DNA of 64,000 nucleotides from Saccharopolyspora endophytica (GCF_018070075.1 NZ_JAGPXE010000011.1:62001-126000); one strand, 5' to 3'. Shown: positions 8,669-17,511, numbered from the stretch's first letter. Program-made: numbers and translations. Notes: generated by a model from the sequence alone, not told the origin.

Positions 8669-9433
8669 GTGATCGGCGTGGCCATCGACGCGCAGGACGT
8701 CGCCGCGCTGTTCGGAGCGAGCCGTCGCGAATCGGCACCCGCCTACCGCCGCCTGAAGAACGTGATCACCGAGCAGATCGGCACCGGCCGGTGGCCCGAG
8801 GGCGAGCTGCTGCCCTCGGAGAACCAGCTCGTCGACTCGCTGGGGTTGTCGCGCATGACGATCAACCGGGCGCTGCGCGAGCTGAGCTCGGACGGGCTCC
8901 TCGTGCGGATGCCCGGTGTGGGGACGTTCGTGGCCGAGCGCAGGAGCAGCTCGGCCCTCTACGGGGTGCGCAACATCGCCGAGGAGGTCAGCAGGCGCGG
9001 AGGCCGGCACCGCACGGACGTCGTGTTCGTGCGGGAGGAGCCCGCGGACCGGCGCGCGCACCGGATGTTCGGCATCCCCGAGGGCAGCCCGATCTTCCAC
9101 TCGCGCGTGGTCCACTTCGAGGACGACAGCGCGATCCAGCTCGAGGATCGCCACGTCCACCCCGATCTCGCCCCGGAGTACCTGCAGCAGGACTTCACCG
9201 AGCGCACGCCCAACGACTACCTCTCCCGGATCGCTCCGCTGGGCAAGGGAGAGCACATCGTCGAGGCAGTGCTGGGCACCGCCGAGGACTGCGCCTCGCT
9301 CGGCATCGATGCGGCGGAGCCGTGCCTGCTGATCCACCGCCGAACGTGGTCGGAGGGGCAGCTCGTCAGCGCGGCTCGGCTGCTGCACCCCGGTTCGCGC
9401 TTCCGCTTGGAAGGCACCTTCGACTCCGTGTGA
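8669..9433 (+). CDS. GntR-family regulator with UTRA domain (HutC-like)
   Basis: The 254-residue protein has an N-terminal winged helix (LPSENQLVDSLGLSRMTINRALREL, about residues 50-75) and a UTRA ligand domain with the usual FHSRVVHFED and PNDYLSR patterns. This architecture equals HutC, which in other bacteria senses urocanate and represses hut genes. The frame is open upstream to 8525, but that would place the operator palindrome inside the gene, so I prefer the GTG at 8669 (GTG 8678 is an alternative). It is divergent from hutU and converges with the IclR gene, only 11 bases apart. Confidence 0.88.
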   Translation: MIGVAIDAQDVAALFGASRRESAPAYRRLKNVITEQIGTGRWPEGELLPSENQLVDSLGLSRMTINRALRELSSDGLLVRMPGVGTFVAERRSSSALYGVRNIAEEVSRRGGRHRTDVVFVREEPADRRAHRMFGIPEGSPIFHSRVVHFEDDSAIQLEDRHVHPDLAPEYLQQDFTERTPNDYLSRIAPLGKGEHIVEAVLGTAEDCASLGIDAAEPCLLIHRRTWSEGQLVSAARLLHPGSRFRLEGTFDSV

Positions 9434-9444
9434 GCCGCAGGGCT

Positions 9445-10236
9445 TCAGGCCGTCGGCGCGCGTCCGTGCAGGCTCACCGTGAGCTTCGCCGCTCCTCGGC
9501 GGAGCACTTCGCCGACCTCGTTCGGATCGCGGTCACCGCTACGCCGGGACCAGGTCGTGCTCAGCGCCGCCACCGGCCTGCCCTCGTGGTCGTGGGCTGC
9601 CGCTCCGACCGACCGCAGGCCCTCCGAGACGAGCTCGACCTCCTCCGACCAGCCGCGACGGCGGTCCCGGTCGAGGATCCGGTGCAGGTCGCGCAGGCAG
9701 CGCGGGCCGCTGCCGGTGCGGGTGACGAAGGCGCCGGGGCGGGAGAACAGCGCGGCCAGCTGCGCGTCGGAGGTGCCGGCCAGCAGCGCCCGGCCGTTGG
9801 CGGTCAGGTGCGAGGGCAACCGGACCCCGACGTCGGTGATGAGCGCGACGTCCGCGGACGGACCCGACACCGGTCGTTCCTTGAGCAGGTACACGGTCTC
9901 GGTCCCGTGCAGGATCCCGAGGTGCACCGTCTGGCCGAGGCTGCGGGCCAGGCGCTCCAGGATCGGCTGGGCGAGTCGTTCCAGCGGTTCCTGCCGCAGG
10001 TAGGCCGATCCGATCTCGAACGACGACACCCCGAGGCCGTAGGCCTTCTCGCTGGGCACGTAGACGACGAAACCGCGATCTTCCAGGACCGACAGGATGT
10101 GGTACACCGACGAGCGCGGCAGCCCGAGGTCGCGGACCAGCGCCGATGCGCGCACGGGCCCGGGCCGCTGGGCGAGTCGGACCAGGATGTCCAGCGCACG
10201 GCCGACCGCCGGCGAGGTGCTCGATTCCGTTCCCAC
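9445..10236 (-). CDS. IclR-family transcriptional regulator
   Basis: The 263-residue protein has the IclR layout: winged helix at residues 8-65 (AVGRALDILVRLAQ, then LGLPRSSVYHILSVLEDRGFV) and the GAF-like effector domain with LGQTVHLGILHGTETVYL and SHLTANGRALLA. The GTG at 10236 is preceded by GGAGG at good spacing; upstream codons would run into the promoter region. It is divergent from the permease-hutH genes and so is the natural regulator of histidine uptake and HutH, while the GntR protein faces hutU. The effector is unknown. Confidence 0.88.
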   Translation of the reverse strand: MGTESSTSPAVGRALDILVRLAQRPGPVRASALVRDLGLPRSSVYHILSVLEDRGFVVYVPSEKAYGLGVSSFEIGSAYLRQEPLERLAQPILERLARSLGQTVHLGILHGTETVYLLKERPVSGPSADVALITDVGVRLPSHLTANGRALLAGTSDAQLAALFSRPGAFVTRTGSGPRCLRDLHRILDRDRRRGWSEEVELVSEGLRSVGAAAHDHEGRPVAALSTTWSRRSGDRDPNEVGEVLRRGAAKLTVSLHGRAPTA

Positions 10237-10253
10237 GGATCTGCCTCCACCCC

Positions 10254-10283
10254 TTGACGCAAATGTATATACAGCACTATACC
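10254..10283 (+). promoter_or_regulatory. Promoter with embedded palindrome upstream of the permease
   Basis: TTGACG (10254-10259) and TATACC (10278-10283) are separated by 18 bases, close to a housekeeping sigma promoter. The perfect palindrome TGTATATACA (10264-10273) lies in the spacer, and a wider GTATA-N8-TATAC repeat overlaps the -10 element. A repressor bound here, most simply the adjacent IclR protein, would block transcription of the permease and hutH. Confidence 0.5.
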
Positions 10284-10393
10284 TATCGCGTCGTTCGTGA
10301 GCGTGTTGCACGGCACAAGCCGATGGACGCTCCGGATGCCCACCCCCACATCCGGCCGCCAGCTAGGGGAACAATGTCGTTCCCGAGGAGGAC

Positions 10394-11797
10394 ATGGTGA
10401 AAGAACGCACGGCGGCGCTGAGTCGAGGTCTCAACGCACGGCACATCCGCTTCATCGCGCTCGGCTCGGCCATCGGCACCGGGCTGTTCTACGGATCGTC
10501 GGAAGCCATCGGCCAAGCGGGGCCGTCGGTGCTGCTGGCCTACCTGATCGGCGGCGCGGCGGTGTTCATGGTGCTGCGCGCGCTCGGCGAGATGGCCGTC
10601 GACGACCCGGTGCCCGGCTCGTTCGGCGAGTACGCGAGCAGGCACCTCGGTCGCCTGCCCGGGTTCTTGACGGGATGGACCTACGCCTTCGAGATGATCA
10701 TCGTCTGCATCGCGGACGTCACCGCGCTGGGCGTCTACATGGGGTTCTGGTTCCCCGACGTGCCCAGGTGGATCTGGGTGCTGGCGACCCTGTTCATCAT
10801 CGGCGCGGCCAACCTGCTCACCGTCAAGGTGTTCGGCGAGCTCGAGTTCTGGTTCAGCCTCGCCAAGGTCGGCGCGATCATCGCGATGATCCTCGGCGGC
10901 ACCGCCGTGCTGGTCTTCGGCTTCACCGGCGACCACGGCGCGGGCGTGAGCAACCTGTGGTCGAACGGCGGGTTCTTCCCAATGGGCTTCGAGGGCTTCG
11001 TGCTCTCGTTCGCGGTCGTGATGTTCGCCTTCGGCGGCACCGAGATCATCGGCGTCAGCGCCGGTGAGGCCGCCGACCCGCACAAGACGATCCCCCGCGC
11101 GGTCAACACCGTTCCGGTGCGGGTCCTGCTGTTCTACGTGCTGACCCTCGCGGTGATCATGTCGATCGCCCCGTGGCAGACGATCGGTTCATCCGGCAGC
11201 CCCTTCGTGCAGATCTTCGAGGACCTGGGGCTGAGCTCGGCCGCAGCCGTTCTCAACGTCGTCGTGATCACGGCGGCGCTGTCGGCGATCAACAGCGACA
11301 TCTTCGGCGCGGGCCGGATGCTCTACGGCATGGCCCAGCGCGGGCAGGCACCGGCGATCATGCGGCAGGTCTCGCGCAACGGCGTGCCCTGGATGACCGT
11401 GGTCATCATGACCGGCGCCCTGCTCGTCGGCGTGGTGCTCAACTACGTCATCCCGGAGAACGTCTTCGAGATCATCGCCTCGATCGCCACGTTCGCGACC
11501 GTGTGGGTCTGGCTGATGATCGCGCTCTCCCAGTACCGGGCGCGCCGGGCGATGAGCCCCGAACGGGCGGCCGCGCTGCGCTTCCCCGCTCCGCTCTGGC
11601 CGTACGGCCAGCTGATCACGATCGCCTTCCTGGTGTTCGTGTTCGCGGTCCTGGCCTTCTCGGCCGACACCCGCATCGCGCTCTACGTCGGCGCGGCGTG
11701 GATCGCGCTGCTCTCGCTCCTGTACTGGCTCCGCGTCCGCAACGACGAGGACGCCGCGCTGGACGCCGAACAGGTCGGCTCCCCCAGCACCCGCTGA
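10394..11797 (+). CDS. APC-family amino-acid permease, probable histidine transporter
   Basis: A 467-residue membrane protein with about 12 hydrophobic segments. The first segment contains [19 protein letters not shown], the classic N-terminal signature of the amino-acid transporter (AAT) subgroup of APC permeases, and [12 protein letters not shown] and [13 protein letters not shown] follow as in GABA/histidine/proline permeases. CGAGGAGG precedes the ATG. Its place between the IclR gene and hutH suggests proton-coupled uptake of histidine or urocanate; that specificity is inference from context. Confidence 0.88.
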   Translation: MVKERTAALSRGLNARHIRFIALGSAIGTGLFYGSSEAIGQAGPSVLLAYLIGGAAVFMVLRALGEMAVDDPVPGSFGEYASRHLGRLPGFLTGWTYAFEMIIVCIADVTALGVYMGFWFPDVPRWIWVLATLFIIGAANLLTVKVFGELEFWFSLAKVGAIIAMILGGTAVLVFGFTGDHGAGVSNLWSNGGFFPMGFEGFVLSFAVVMFAFGGTEIIGVSAGEAADPHKTIPRAVNTVPVRVLLFYVLTLAVIMSIAPWQTIGSSGSPFVQIFEDLGLSSAAAVLNVVVITAALSAINSDIFGAGRMLYGMAQRGQAPAIMRQVSRNGVPWMTVVIMTGALLVGVVLNYVIPENVFEIIASIATFATVWVWLMIALSQYRARRAMSPERAAALRFPAPLWPYGQLITIAFLVFVFAVLAFSADTRIALYVGAAWIALLSLLYWLRVRNDEDAALDAEQVGSPSTR

Positions 11798-11803
11798 GCG
11801 ACT

Positions 11804-11864
11804 CCCGTCCCCGCGGACGGGAACTCCCCTCCCGTCACCGCCGCGCGCACCCCACGCGCGGCGG
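11804..11864 (+). terminator. Two adjacent hairpins between permease and hutH
   Basis: CCCGTCC-CCGC-GGACGGG (11804-11821) directly follows the permease stop, and CCGCCGCGCG pairs with CGCGCGGCGG around a 7-base loop (11838-11864). They separate the permease from hutH and may terminate part of the transcripts or mark a processing site. Confidence 0.45.
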
Positions 11865-11927
11865 GGCTCCACCCTGCCTCGGCACCCGTGGCGCCGAGGA
11901 ATCAATCATGAGGAAGAAGGTGCGCGC

Positions 11928-13508
11928 ATGACTGCGCGGAACACGACCGAAACCGCTCCCGAGAACACCCCTTCGCCCGTCCAGGTGGGCATCGGCGCGG
12001 TCGGCGCGGCCGACGTGGTGCGCGTCGCGCGCGACGGCGCGCCGGTCGAGCTCACCGACGAGGCGCTGAAAGCGATCGCGGCCAGCCGCGTTCGGATCGA
12101 GAGCCTGGCCGAGGAGCCCAAGCCCGTCTACGGCGTATCCACCGGTTTCGGCGCGCTGGCGACCCGGCACATCCCGACCGAACTCCGGCAGCAGCTGCAG
12201 AAGAGCCTCGTGCGCTCGCACGCCGCCGGGACCGGGGCGGAGGTGGAGCGCGAGGTCGTCCGCGCGCTGATGCTGCTCCGACTGTCCACATTGGCCACCG
12301 GCCGCACCGGCGTCCGCCCGGAAGTCGCCACCGCCTACGCCGCGCTGCTGTCCGCCGGGATCACCCCGGTCGTCCACGAGTACGGCAGCCTCGGCTGCTC
12401 CGGGGACCTCGCCCCGCTCGCGCACGTCGCGCTGGCTCTGATGGGCGAGGGAACGGTCCGCGACGCCGACGGCCGGTCGATGCCGGCAGCCGAGGCGCTC
12501 GCAGCGGCGAACATCGCCCCGGTCGAGCTCGCCGAGAAGGAGGGGCTCGCGCTGATCAACGGCACCGACGGCATGCTCGGCCAGCTCGTGCTGGCCTGCC
12601 GCGACCTGCGCGACCTGCTCCGGCTCGCCGACATCACCGCCGCGATGAGCGTGGAAGCGCAGCTGGGCACCGACCGGGTCTTCGCCGCCGACCTGCAAGC
12701 GCTGCGCCCGCACCGAGGCCAGGCCAGCGCGGCGGCCAACATGCGGCTGTTGCTGGCGGGCTCGGGCATCGTGGCCAGCCACGCCGGCCCCGATTGCACC
12801 CGCGTGCAGGACGCCTACTCGCTGCGCTGCGCGCCCCAGGTGGCAGGAGGCGCCCGCGACACCCTCGCCCACGCCGAGGCGGTCGCGGACACCGAACTCG
12901 CCAGCGCGGTCGACAACCCCGTGGTCACCACCGACGGCCGCGTCGAGTCCAACGGCAACTTCCACGGCGCACCGGTGGCCTACGTCCTGGACTTCCTCGC
13001 CATCGTCACGGCCGACCTGGCGAGCATCAGCGAACGGCGCACCGACCGGTTCCTGGACCCCGCCCGCAACCACGGCCTGACCGCCTTCCTGGCCGACGAC
13101 CCCGGCGTGGACAGCGGCCACATGATCGCCCAGTACACCCAGGCGGCCATCGTCTCCGAGCTCAAGCGGCTGGCGGTACCGGCGAGCTCCGACTCGATCC
13201 CCTCGTCCGCGATGCAGGAGGACCACGTCTCCATGGGCTGGTCCGCGGCGCGCAAGCTCCGCCGCGCGGTGGACGGGCTCACGCGCGTCCTGGCGATCGA
13301 GGCGCTGACCGCGGCACGAGCGCTGGACATGCGGGAACCCCTGCGCCCCTCCCCCGCGACGGCGGCCGTGCGCGACCGCATCCGCCGCGAGGTCGCCGGT
13401 CCCGGCACCGACCGCCACCTCGCGCCCGAGATCGAGGCCGCGGTCGAGCTGTGCCGCACCGGCGAGCTGGTCGCCGCCGCCGAGAACGTCGTCGGCCCGC
13501 TGGCCTGA
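11928..13508 (+). CDS. hutH: Histidine ammonia-lyase (HutH)
   Basis: The 526-residue enzyme deaminates L-histidine to urocanate, the first step of the pathway. The MIO prosthetic group forms from a three-residue motif in GSLGCSGDLAPLAH; here it is Cys157-Ser158-Gly159 instead of Ala-Ser-Gly, a variant known from actinobacterial enzymes. The catalytic tyrosine region PVYGVSTGFGALA (about 64-76), the QDAYSLRC block and the FHGAPVAYVLDF block are all present. AGGAAGAAGG precedes the ATG. It follows the permease by 130 bases with two hairpins between, and is closed by a strong terminator at 13515. Confidence 0.96.
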   Translation: MTARNTTETAPENTPSPVQVGIGAVGAADVVRVARDGAPVELTDEALKAIAASRVRIESLAEEPKPVYGVSTGFGALATRHIPTELRQQLQKSLVRSHAAGTGAEVEREVVRALMLLRLSTLATGRTGVRPEVATAYAALLSAGITPVVHEYGSLGCSGDLAPLAHVALALMGEGTVRDADGRSMPAAEALAAANIAPVELAEKEGLALINGTDGMLGQLVLACRDLRDLLRLADITAAMSVEAQLGTDRVFAADLQALRPHRGQASAAANMRLLLAGSGIVASHAGPDCTRVQDAYSLRCAPQVAGGARDTLAHAEAVADTELASAVDNPVVTTDGRVESNGNFHGAPVAYVLDFLAIVTADLASISERRTDRFLDPARNHGLTAFLADDPGVDSGHMIAQYTQAAIVSELKRLAVPASSDSIPSSAMQEDHVSMGWSAARKLRRAVDGLTRVLAIEALTAARALDMREPLRPSPATAAVRDRIRREVAGPGTDRHLAPEIEAAVELCRTGELVAAAENVVGPLA

Positions 13509-13514
13509 TCCCGA

Positions 13515-13544
13515 CGCGGGGACCGCGCTCGCGCGGTCCCCGCG
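13515..13544 (+). terminator. Perfect 13-base terminator hairpin after hutH
   Basis: CGCGGGGACCGCG pairs perfectly with CGCGGTCCCCGCG with a CTCG tetraloop, seven bases after the hutH stop. It also faces the convergent SRPBCC gene and may serve both strands. Confidence 0.75.
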
Positions 13545-13595
13545 ATCACGGCCGGTGCCCACACCTCACCGCTTCGGCGGCAGCGACTCCGTCGC

Positions 13596-14231
13596 TCAGG
13601 ACGCGGGTGCGTAGAAGTTCGTCGTGGCCTCGACCGCGGCGGCCACCACGTCCGGGTCGGCGCCCGCGGCGAGGTGGGCCTCTCCCCAGGCTCGGCTGCT
13701 GCGCGTCAGGAAGTCCTTGGCCTCGGGAGTGTGCTGCCAGGCGTCCTCGTCGAAGTCCTCGCCGGCCACGTGCTCGGCCAGCCCGTGCAGGCCGGTGTCC
13801 CAGCCGACCCCGACGGCGCCAGGCCCGAACGTGCCCCAGAAGTCGGGGTCGACGACCGCGGCGTGCTCGAGCTCGAGGACCGCCGCACCACCGGCCCCCG
13901 CGGACAGCCGGAGCTCGACCTCGGAGACGTCCTTCTCGGTGGGGTTCTCGCCGAGTACCCACGTCACCTTCAGCAGCCTCGGCGGCTCGCAGCGCAGGAT
14001 CTCGCCCCCGGCGTTGCCCTCGAGCTGGTACTTCCCACCGACCCGGAGCTCTCCGGCGACCGGCAGGAACCAGCGCGCGAGCCGTTCGGGGTCCGTGCAG
14101 GCGTCCCAGACGTCCTCGACCGTCGCGTCGTAGCTGCGCCGCAGCAGCACGACCTTGCCCTCACCTGCGGGGATGCTCTTCGTGCCCAGTTCCCGGTGGA
14201 CGGCGTTGATCCTGTCCACGATCTCGTTCAT
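13596..14231 (-). CDS. SRPBCC/AHSA1-domain protein
   Basis: The 211-residue protein has a START-like AHSA1 fold typical of partners of ArsR regulators: VVLLRRSYDATVEDVWDACTDPERLARWFLPV (about residues 28-58) followed by GGKYQLEGNAGGEILRCEPPRLLKVTW. The C-terminal extension (about 150-211) contains the tryptophan-rich segment common in this subgroup. GAAGGAAG precedes the ATG. The preceding ArsR gene overlaps it by 71 bases in another frame. The pair is a common actinobacterial module whose ligand is unknown. Confidence 0.85.
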   Translation of the reverse strand: MNEIVDRINAVHRELGTKSIPAGEGKVVLLRRSYDATVEDVWDACTDPERLARWFLPVAGELRVGGKYQLEGNAGGEILRCEPPRLLKVTWVLGENPTEKDVSEVELRLSAGAGGAAVLELEHAAVVDPDFWGTFGPGAVGVGWDTGLHGLAEHVAGEDFDEDAWQHTPEAKDFLTRSSRAWGEAHLAAGADPDVVAAAVEATTNFYAPAS

Positions 14232-14562
14232 GGTGCTTCCTTCGTTCGCGCTTACCTCGGGCGAGTTCGGTCCCCAGCGCGTCCAGGCGCTGCGTCCAGA
14301 ACCCGCGGAAGTGGGCCAACCACTCATCGATCTCCTGCAGAGGCGCGGCATCCACCGCGTACAGCCGCCGAGTGCCCTCCGCTCGGACCACGGCGAACCC
14401 GTGCTCCCGCAGCACGCGCAGATGCTGCGAAACCCCCGGCTGGGAAATCCCGAACTCCGCCTGGACGACGGCGGTGATCGCACCGGAGGACTGCTCGCCC
14501 TCGGCGAGCAGCTCCAAGATCCGGCGCCGCACCGGGTCGCCGAGAACGTCGAACGCGTGCAC
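14161..14562 (-). CDS. ArsR-family winged-helix repressor
   Basis: The 133-residue protein contains DVLGDPVRRRILELLAEGE (about 5-23) and GISQPGVSQHLRVLREHGF (about 38-56), the ArsR helix-turn-helix, and a dimer helix WLAHFRGFWTQRLDALG. It lacks the arsenic-binding cysteine box, fitting the SRPBCC-associated subgroup. It starts with GTG and has a weak ribosome site. The last 23 codons overlap the SRPBCC gene, an unusually long overlap, so the natural end may be shorter or the tail dispensable. A perfect 16-base palindrome lies 20 bases upstream. Confidence 0.85.
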   Translation of the reverse strand: MHAFDVLGDPVRRRILELLAEGEQSSGAITAVVQAEFGISQPGVSQHLRVLREHGFAVVRAEGTRRLYAVDAAPLQEIDEWLAHFRGFWTQRLDALGTELARGKRERRKHHERDRGQDQRRPPGTGHEEHPRR

Positions 14563-14582
14563 AGCGACGAGGATGCCACTGA

Positions 14583-14598
14583 TGACTTATATAAGTCA
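14583..14598. promoter_or_regulatory. Perfect 16-base palindrome, ArsR operator
   Basis: TGACTTATATAAGTCA is fully symmetric and AT-rich in a GC-rich setting. It lies between the ArsR start (14562) and the divergent gene at 14664, and probably overlaps the -10 region of one or both. It is a very good candidate for the ArsR operator. Confidence 0.65.
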
Positions 14599-14663
14599 AA
14601 CCTGATATTGCCTGCTCGGACACCGAGGTGTTTGAGGGCCACCGGCCACGGCAACCCGAAATC

Positions 14664-15194
14664 ATGGACGCAGCACCGGCGAACGCCTCGCAACGGAAGT
14701 TGCTGGCGATCTACCTCAACGACCACCTCGCCGGCGCCACCGGTGGCGTGGAGCTGGCCGGTCGCGCCGCGCGTGCCAATCGAGGACGGACACCCGACAT
14801 CTCGGCGCGCGTCAGGGCGCTGACCGAGGAGGTCCGCGCAGATCGCCGAAGCTTGCGGGAGATCATGGCCGCGCTCGGCGTGACAACCGCGCACCACAAG
14901 GTGTTCGCGGCGTGGTTGGGTGAGAAGGCGGGCCGGTTCAAGCTGAACGCCGGAGTGCTCCGGCGCTCCCCGTTGAGCGCGTTGATCGAGGTGGAAGCCC
15001 TCCACTTGGCGGTGCAGGGCAAGGCCCGCGGTTGGCGCACCCTCCTCGCGGCCGCCGAGCGGGAACCAGGCCTCGACGCGCAACACCTGCGCACGCTGCT
15101 CGATCGCGCCCAGCAGCAGCTCATCGAACTCGAGGACCTGCACCACGAGGTGGCCACGCAGGTGTTCGGCACGCGCGGACACCGACCGGCCTGA
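14664..15194 (+). CDS. Conserved helical protein of unknown function
   Basis: A 176-residue, mostly helical protein that I associate with uncharacterised actinobacterial proteins. It contains RKLLAIYLNDHLAGATGGVEL near the start, VRADRRSLREIMAALGV in the middle and a conserved LSALIEVEALHLAVQGKARGW block, then paired helices; the pattern suggests a four-helix bundle. No signal peptide or membrane segment. ATG 14664 is preferred, GTG 14628 being an alternative. It is divergent from ArsR and shares the palindrome, so it may belong to the same regulon. Function is not known. Confidence 0.7.
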   Translation: MDAAPANASQRKLLAIYLNDHLAGATGGVELAGRAARANRGRTPDISARVRALTEEVRADRRSLREIMAALGVTTAHHKVFAAWLGEKAGRFKLNAGVLRRSPLSALIEVEALHLAVQGKARGWRTLLAAAEREPGLDAQHLRTLLDRAQQQLIELEDLHHEVATQVFGTRGHRPA

Positions 15195-15346
15195 CAACAG
15201 CGCGGACGCGCCCGTCCAGGTCATCGCCCCGCTGCTGCGACAACGTCGACGTTCCGGGCGCTCGGCACCGGTTTCCCGACCACTCGGCGCGGTCCACTGG
15301 GGACTCCACCTTCCGGGGACGAGCGAAGTGCATCGCCCGCCCAGCT

Positions 15347-15372
15347 GGTTCGCCTCGGCGCAGCTCGGGTAC
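15347..15372 (+). promoter_or_regulatory. Stress-sigma (SigB/SigF-type) promoter candidate
   Basis: GGTT (15347-15350), 16 bases, GGGTAC (15367-15372), ending 30 bases before the MBL-fold gene. The element matches the actinobacterial SigB/SigF promoter type with one change in the -35 part. Confidence 0.42.
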
Positions 15373-15401
15373 CCGGGGCGCCCAGGCGCTGTGGAGGACG
15401 C

Positions 15402-16256
15402 ATGACCATCGAACTGCCGAGCACCGACCAGGCGACCACCGGCGACGGCGAGGTCCACTTCGTCGGCAACGCCACGACGGTGATCCGCTACAACGGATTC
15501 TCGATCCTCACCGACCCCGCCTTCCTGCACGCGGGCGACCACGTGCACCTCGGCCACGGCGCCTACGCTCGCCGCGAGGTCGAACCCGCCTGCCAGATCG
15601 CCGATCTGCCCCCGATCGACCTCGTCGTGCTCTCCCACCACCACGGCGACCACTTCGACGACGTCGCGGCCCGGGAACTCGACAAGGGACTCCCCATCAT
15701 CACCAACCACCACGCGGTCCCCCTGCTCCGGGAGCAGGGCTTCTCCCGCGGGCATCCGCTCGACACCTGGGAGTCGCAGGACGTCGTGCGCGGTGACGCC
15801 CGGCTCAGGGTGACGTCCATGCCCGGCAAGCACGCCCCCGATCACGTCGCGCAGCTGCTTCCGCCGGTGATGGGCAGCATCCTCGACTTCAGCACCGGCG
15901 GGCAGCACCAGTTCCGCCTGTACATCAGCGGTGACACCTTGCTCCACGACCGGCTGCACGACATCCCGCGCTGGTTCCCCGACATCGACCTCGCGCTCAT
16001 CCACGCCGGTGGCACCACGCTGCTGGGAACGGTCGTCACCATGACCGGGGAACAGGCGGTGCGCGCGGTCGAGATCATCGGCCCCTCGACGGCGATTCCC
16101 ATTCACTACAACGACTTCTCGGTCTTCCGGTCCGGCCTCGACGACTTCCGCGAGGCGGCGTCCCGAGCGCAGGTCGGCACCGAGTTCCACTACCTCGCCC
16201 ACGGAGAGAGATACCTCTTCCACAGCAACCGCGCGAGCGCTCCCGTGAGCCGCTGA
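15402..16256 (+). CDS. MBL-fold metallohydrolase (UlaG-like)
   Basis: The 284-residue protein is a metallo-beta-lactamase-fold hydrolase. The metal motif is LSHHHGDHFD (about 73-82, HxHxDH variant HHHGDHFD), later ligands are in YISGDTLLHD (about 173-182, Asp) and IPIHYNDFSVF (about 227-237, His), as in UlaG-type lactonases and RNase-like relatives. GGAGG precedes the ATG and a stress-type promoter lies just upstream. It has a close paralogue at 53143. The physiological substrate is unknown; a phosphodiesterase or lactonase role is possible. Confidence 0.85.
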   Translation: MTIELPSTDQATTGDGEVHFVGNATTVIRYNGFSILTDPAFLHAGDHVHLGHGAYARREVEPACQIADLPPIDLVVLSHHHGDHFDDVAARELDKGLPIITNHHAVPLLREQGFSRGHPLDTWESQDVVRGDARLRVTSMPGKHAPDHVAQLLPPVMGSILDFSTGGQHQFRLYISGDTLLHDRLHDIPRWFPDIDLALIHAGGTTLLGTVVTMTGEQAVRAVEIIGPSTAIPIHYNDFSVFRSGLDDFREAASRAQVGTEFHYLAHGERYLFHSNRASAPVSR

Positions 16257-16315
16257 GGAGTCCGGCGCCGCACGCGCGTGGAGCGGCCTCGGTACCGCCC
16301 ACTTCGGACGGAACG

Positions 16316-17350
16316 TCAGAGCCGGCGTCGCCGCGACACCGCGGCAGCCGCCAACGCGGCCGCACCGACGACCGCGAGAGCCAGGGAACCGTGACGTTGT
16401 GACGCCCACAGCTGCCAACTGCGGTTCTTCGACCTCTCGTCGAACACGCCTCGAGCCCCGTAGTCCCGGCCCGAAACGCCGTCGGCGGGAGCCCACAGGT
16501 TCGCGGGCCGGTCGGGATCGGAGCGCACGTCCGCCTGCTGGGCCGCACATCCGTTGCGCGCGAGGTAGCGGTCCACGACGCCCGGCGCGACGGCGTTGGC
16601 GATCAAGGTGCCCACCGTGCTGCCCCCGCACCAGTGCTCACGACGACGAGGGTGATCGGCCGCGTGCACCACGGCCCGGGCCGCCACCTCCGGCTGGAAG
16701 ATCGGCGGCAGCGGCTGGGGGTGCTTCGGCAACCGGGACAGCACCCACGAGAACTGCGGCGTGTTCACGGCGGGAAGCTGCACCATCGTCACCCGAACAC
16801 CACTGCGGTCGTGCAGCAGCTCGCACCGCAGCGATTCGTGGAACCCTTGGACGGCGTGCTTGGAGGCGCAGTAGGCCGACTGCAGCGGAACTCCCCGGTA
16901 CGCCAACGCCGAACCCACCTGCACGATCGTGCCTCGATCGCGCGGACGCATCCGCTCCAGCGCCGCCTTCGTCCCGTGGACGAATCCGAGGAGGTCCACC
17001 TCCACGACACGGCGGAACTCCTCCGGAGCGATCTGCGAGAACGGCGCGAACACCGAGGTGAACGCCGCGTTCACCCAGACGTCGATCGGGCCCAGGCGTT
17101 CCTCGACCTCGTCGGCGGCGTCGCTGACCTGCTCCTCATCGGCGACGTCGACCTCCAGGGGCAACGCTTCACATCCGGCGGCCCGGGCCTCCTTCGCGGC
17201 GGCCTCCAAACCTGCCCTGCCCCGGGCCAGCAAGGCCACGCCCCGAGCGCGCCGAGCGTATTCGCGGACCACCGCGCGCCCCACACCACCGCTCGCGCCC
17301 GTGATCACGACGACCTGCGACCGCGCTGCGTTTCGCACTCCCGGACCCAC
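16316..17350 (-). CDS. SDR oxidoreductase with C-terminal membrane anchor
   Basis: A 344-residue classical short-chain dehydrogenase with the cofactor motif TGASGGVGRAV (18-28), NAA block VNAAFTSV (about 93-100), serine in QVGSALAYRG and the catalytic YCASK (about 160-164). After the SDR domain (to about 255) comes a linker and a terminal hydrophobic segment LALAVVGAAALAAAAV followed by RRRRL, which looks like a tail anchor. The layout is common in actinobacterial stress islands. A stress-type promoter lies about 76 bases upstream. The substrate is unknown. Confidence 0.83.
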   Translation of the reverse strand: MGPGVRNAARSQVVVITGASGGVGRAVVREYARRARGVALLARGRAGLEAAAKEARAAGCEALPLEVDVADEEQVSDAADEVEERLGPIDVWVNAAFTSVFAPFSQIAPEEFRRVVEVDLLGFVHGTKAALERMRPRDRGTIVQVGSALAYRGVPLQSAYCASKHAVQGFHESLRCELLHDRSGVRVTMVQLPAVNTPQFSWVLSRLPKHPQPLPPIFQPEVAARAVVHAADHPRRREHWCGGSTVGTLIANAVAPGVVDRYLARNGCAAQQADVRSDPDRPANLWAPADGVSGRDYGARGVFDERSKNRSWQLWASQRHGSLALAVVGAAALAAAAVSRRRRL

Positions 17351-17425
17351 CTTCCTGCCGTCGAGGGTGGAGCCACGATCGACCCCCTCGCGCTCAGCGC
17401 GCTGATCGACCCCTTCTACCGGGGG

Positions 17426-17452
17426 CTACCCGCGAGAACCGTCACCGCAACC
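17426..17452 (-). promoter_or_regulatory. Stress-sigma promoter candidate upstream of the SDR gene
   Basis: On the minus strand GGTT, 17 bases, GGGTAG, about 76 bases before the SDR start. The match is imperfect in the -35 part and the spacer is at the upper limit. Confidence 0.3.
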
Positions 17453-17511
17453 GGGTGCCGGCAGGAGCGGTCGGCGCGAGAGGGTGCCGGTCGGCCGATC
17501 TCGGGACGGGG

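Noticed and set aside
13596-16631. Very long open minus-strand frame of about 1000 codons
   Set aside because: Only its C-terminal part is the SRPBCC gene; the rest is antisense to the MBL and unknown genes, with arginine-rich composition typical of GC-rich shadow frames.
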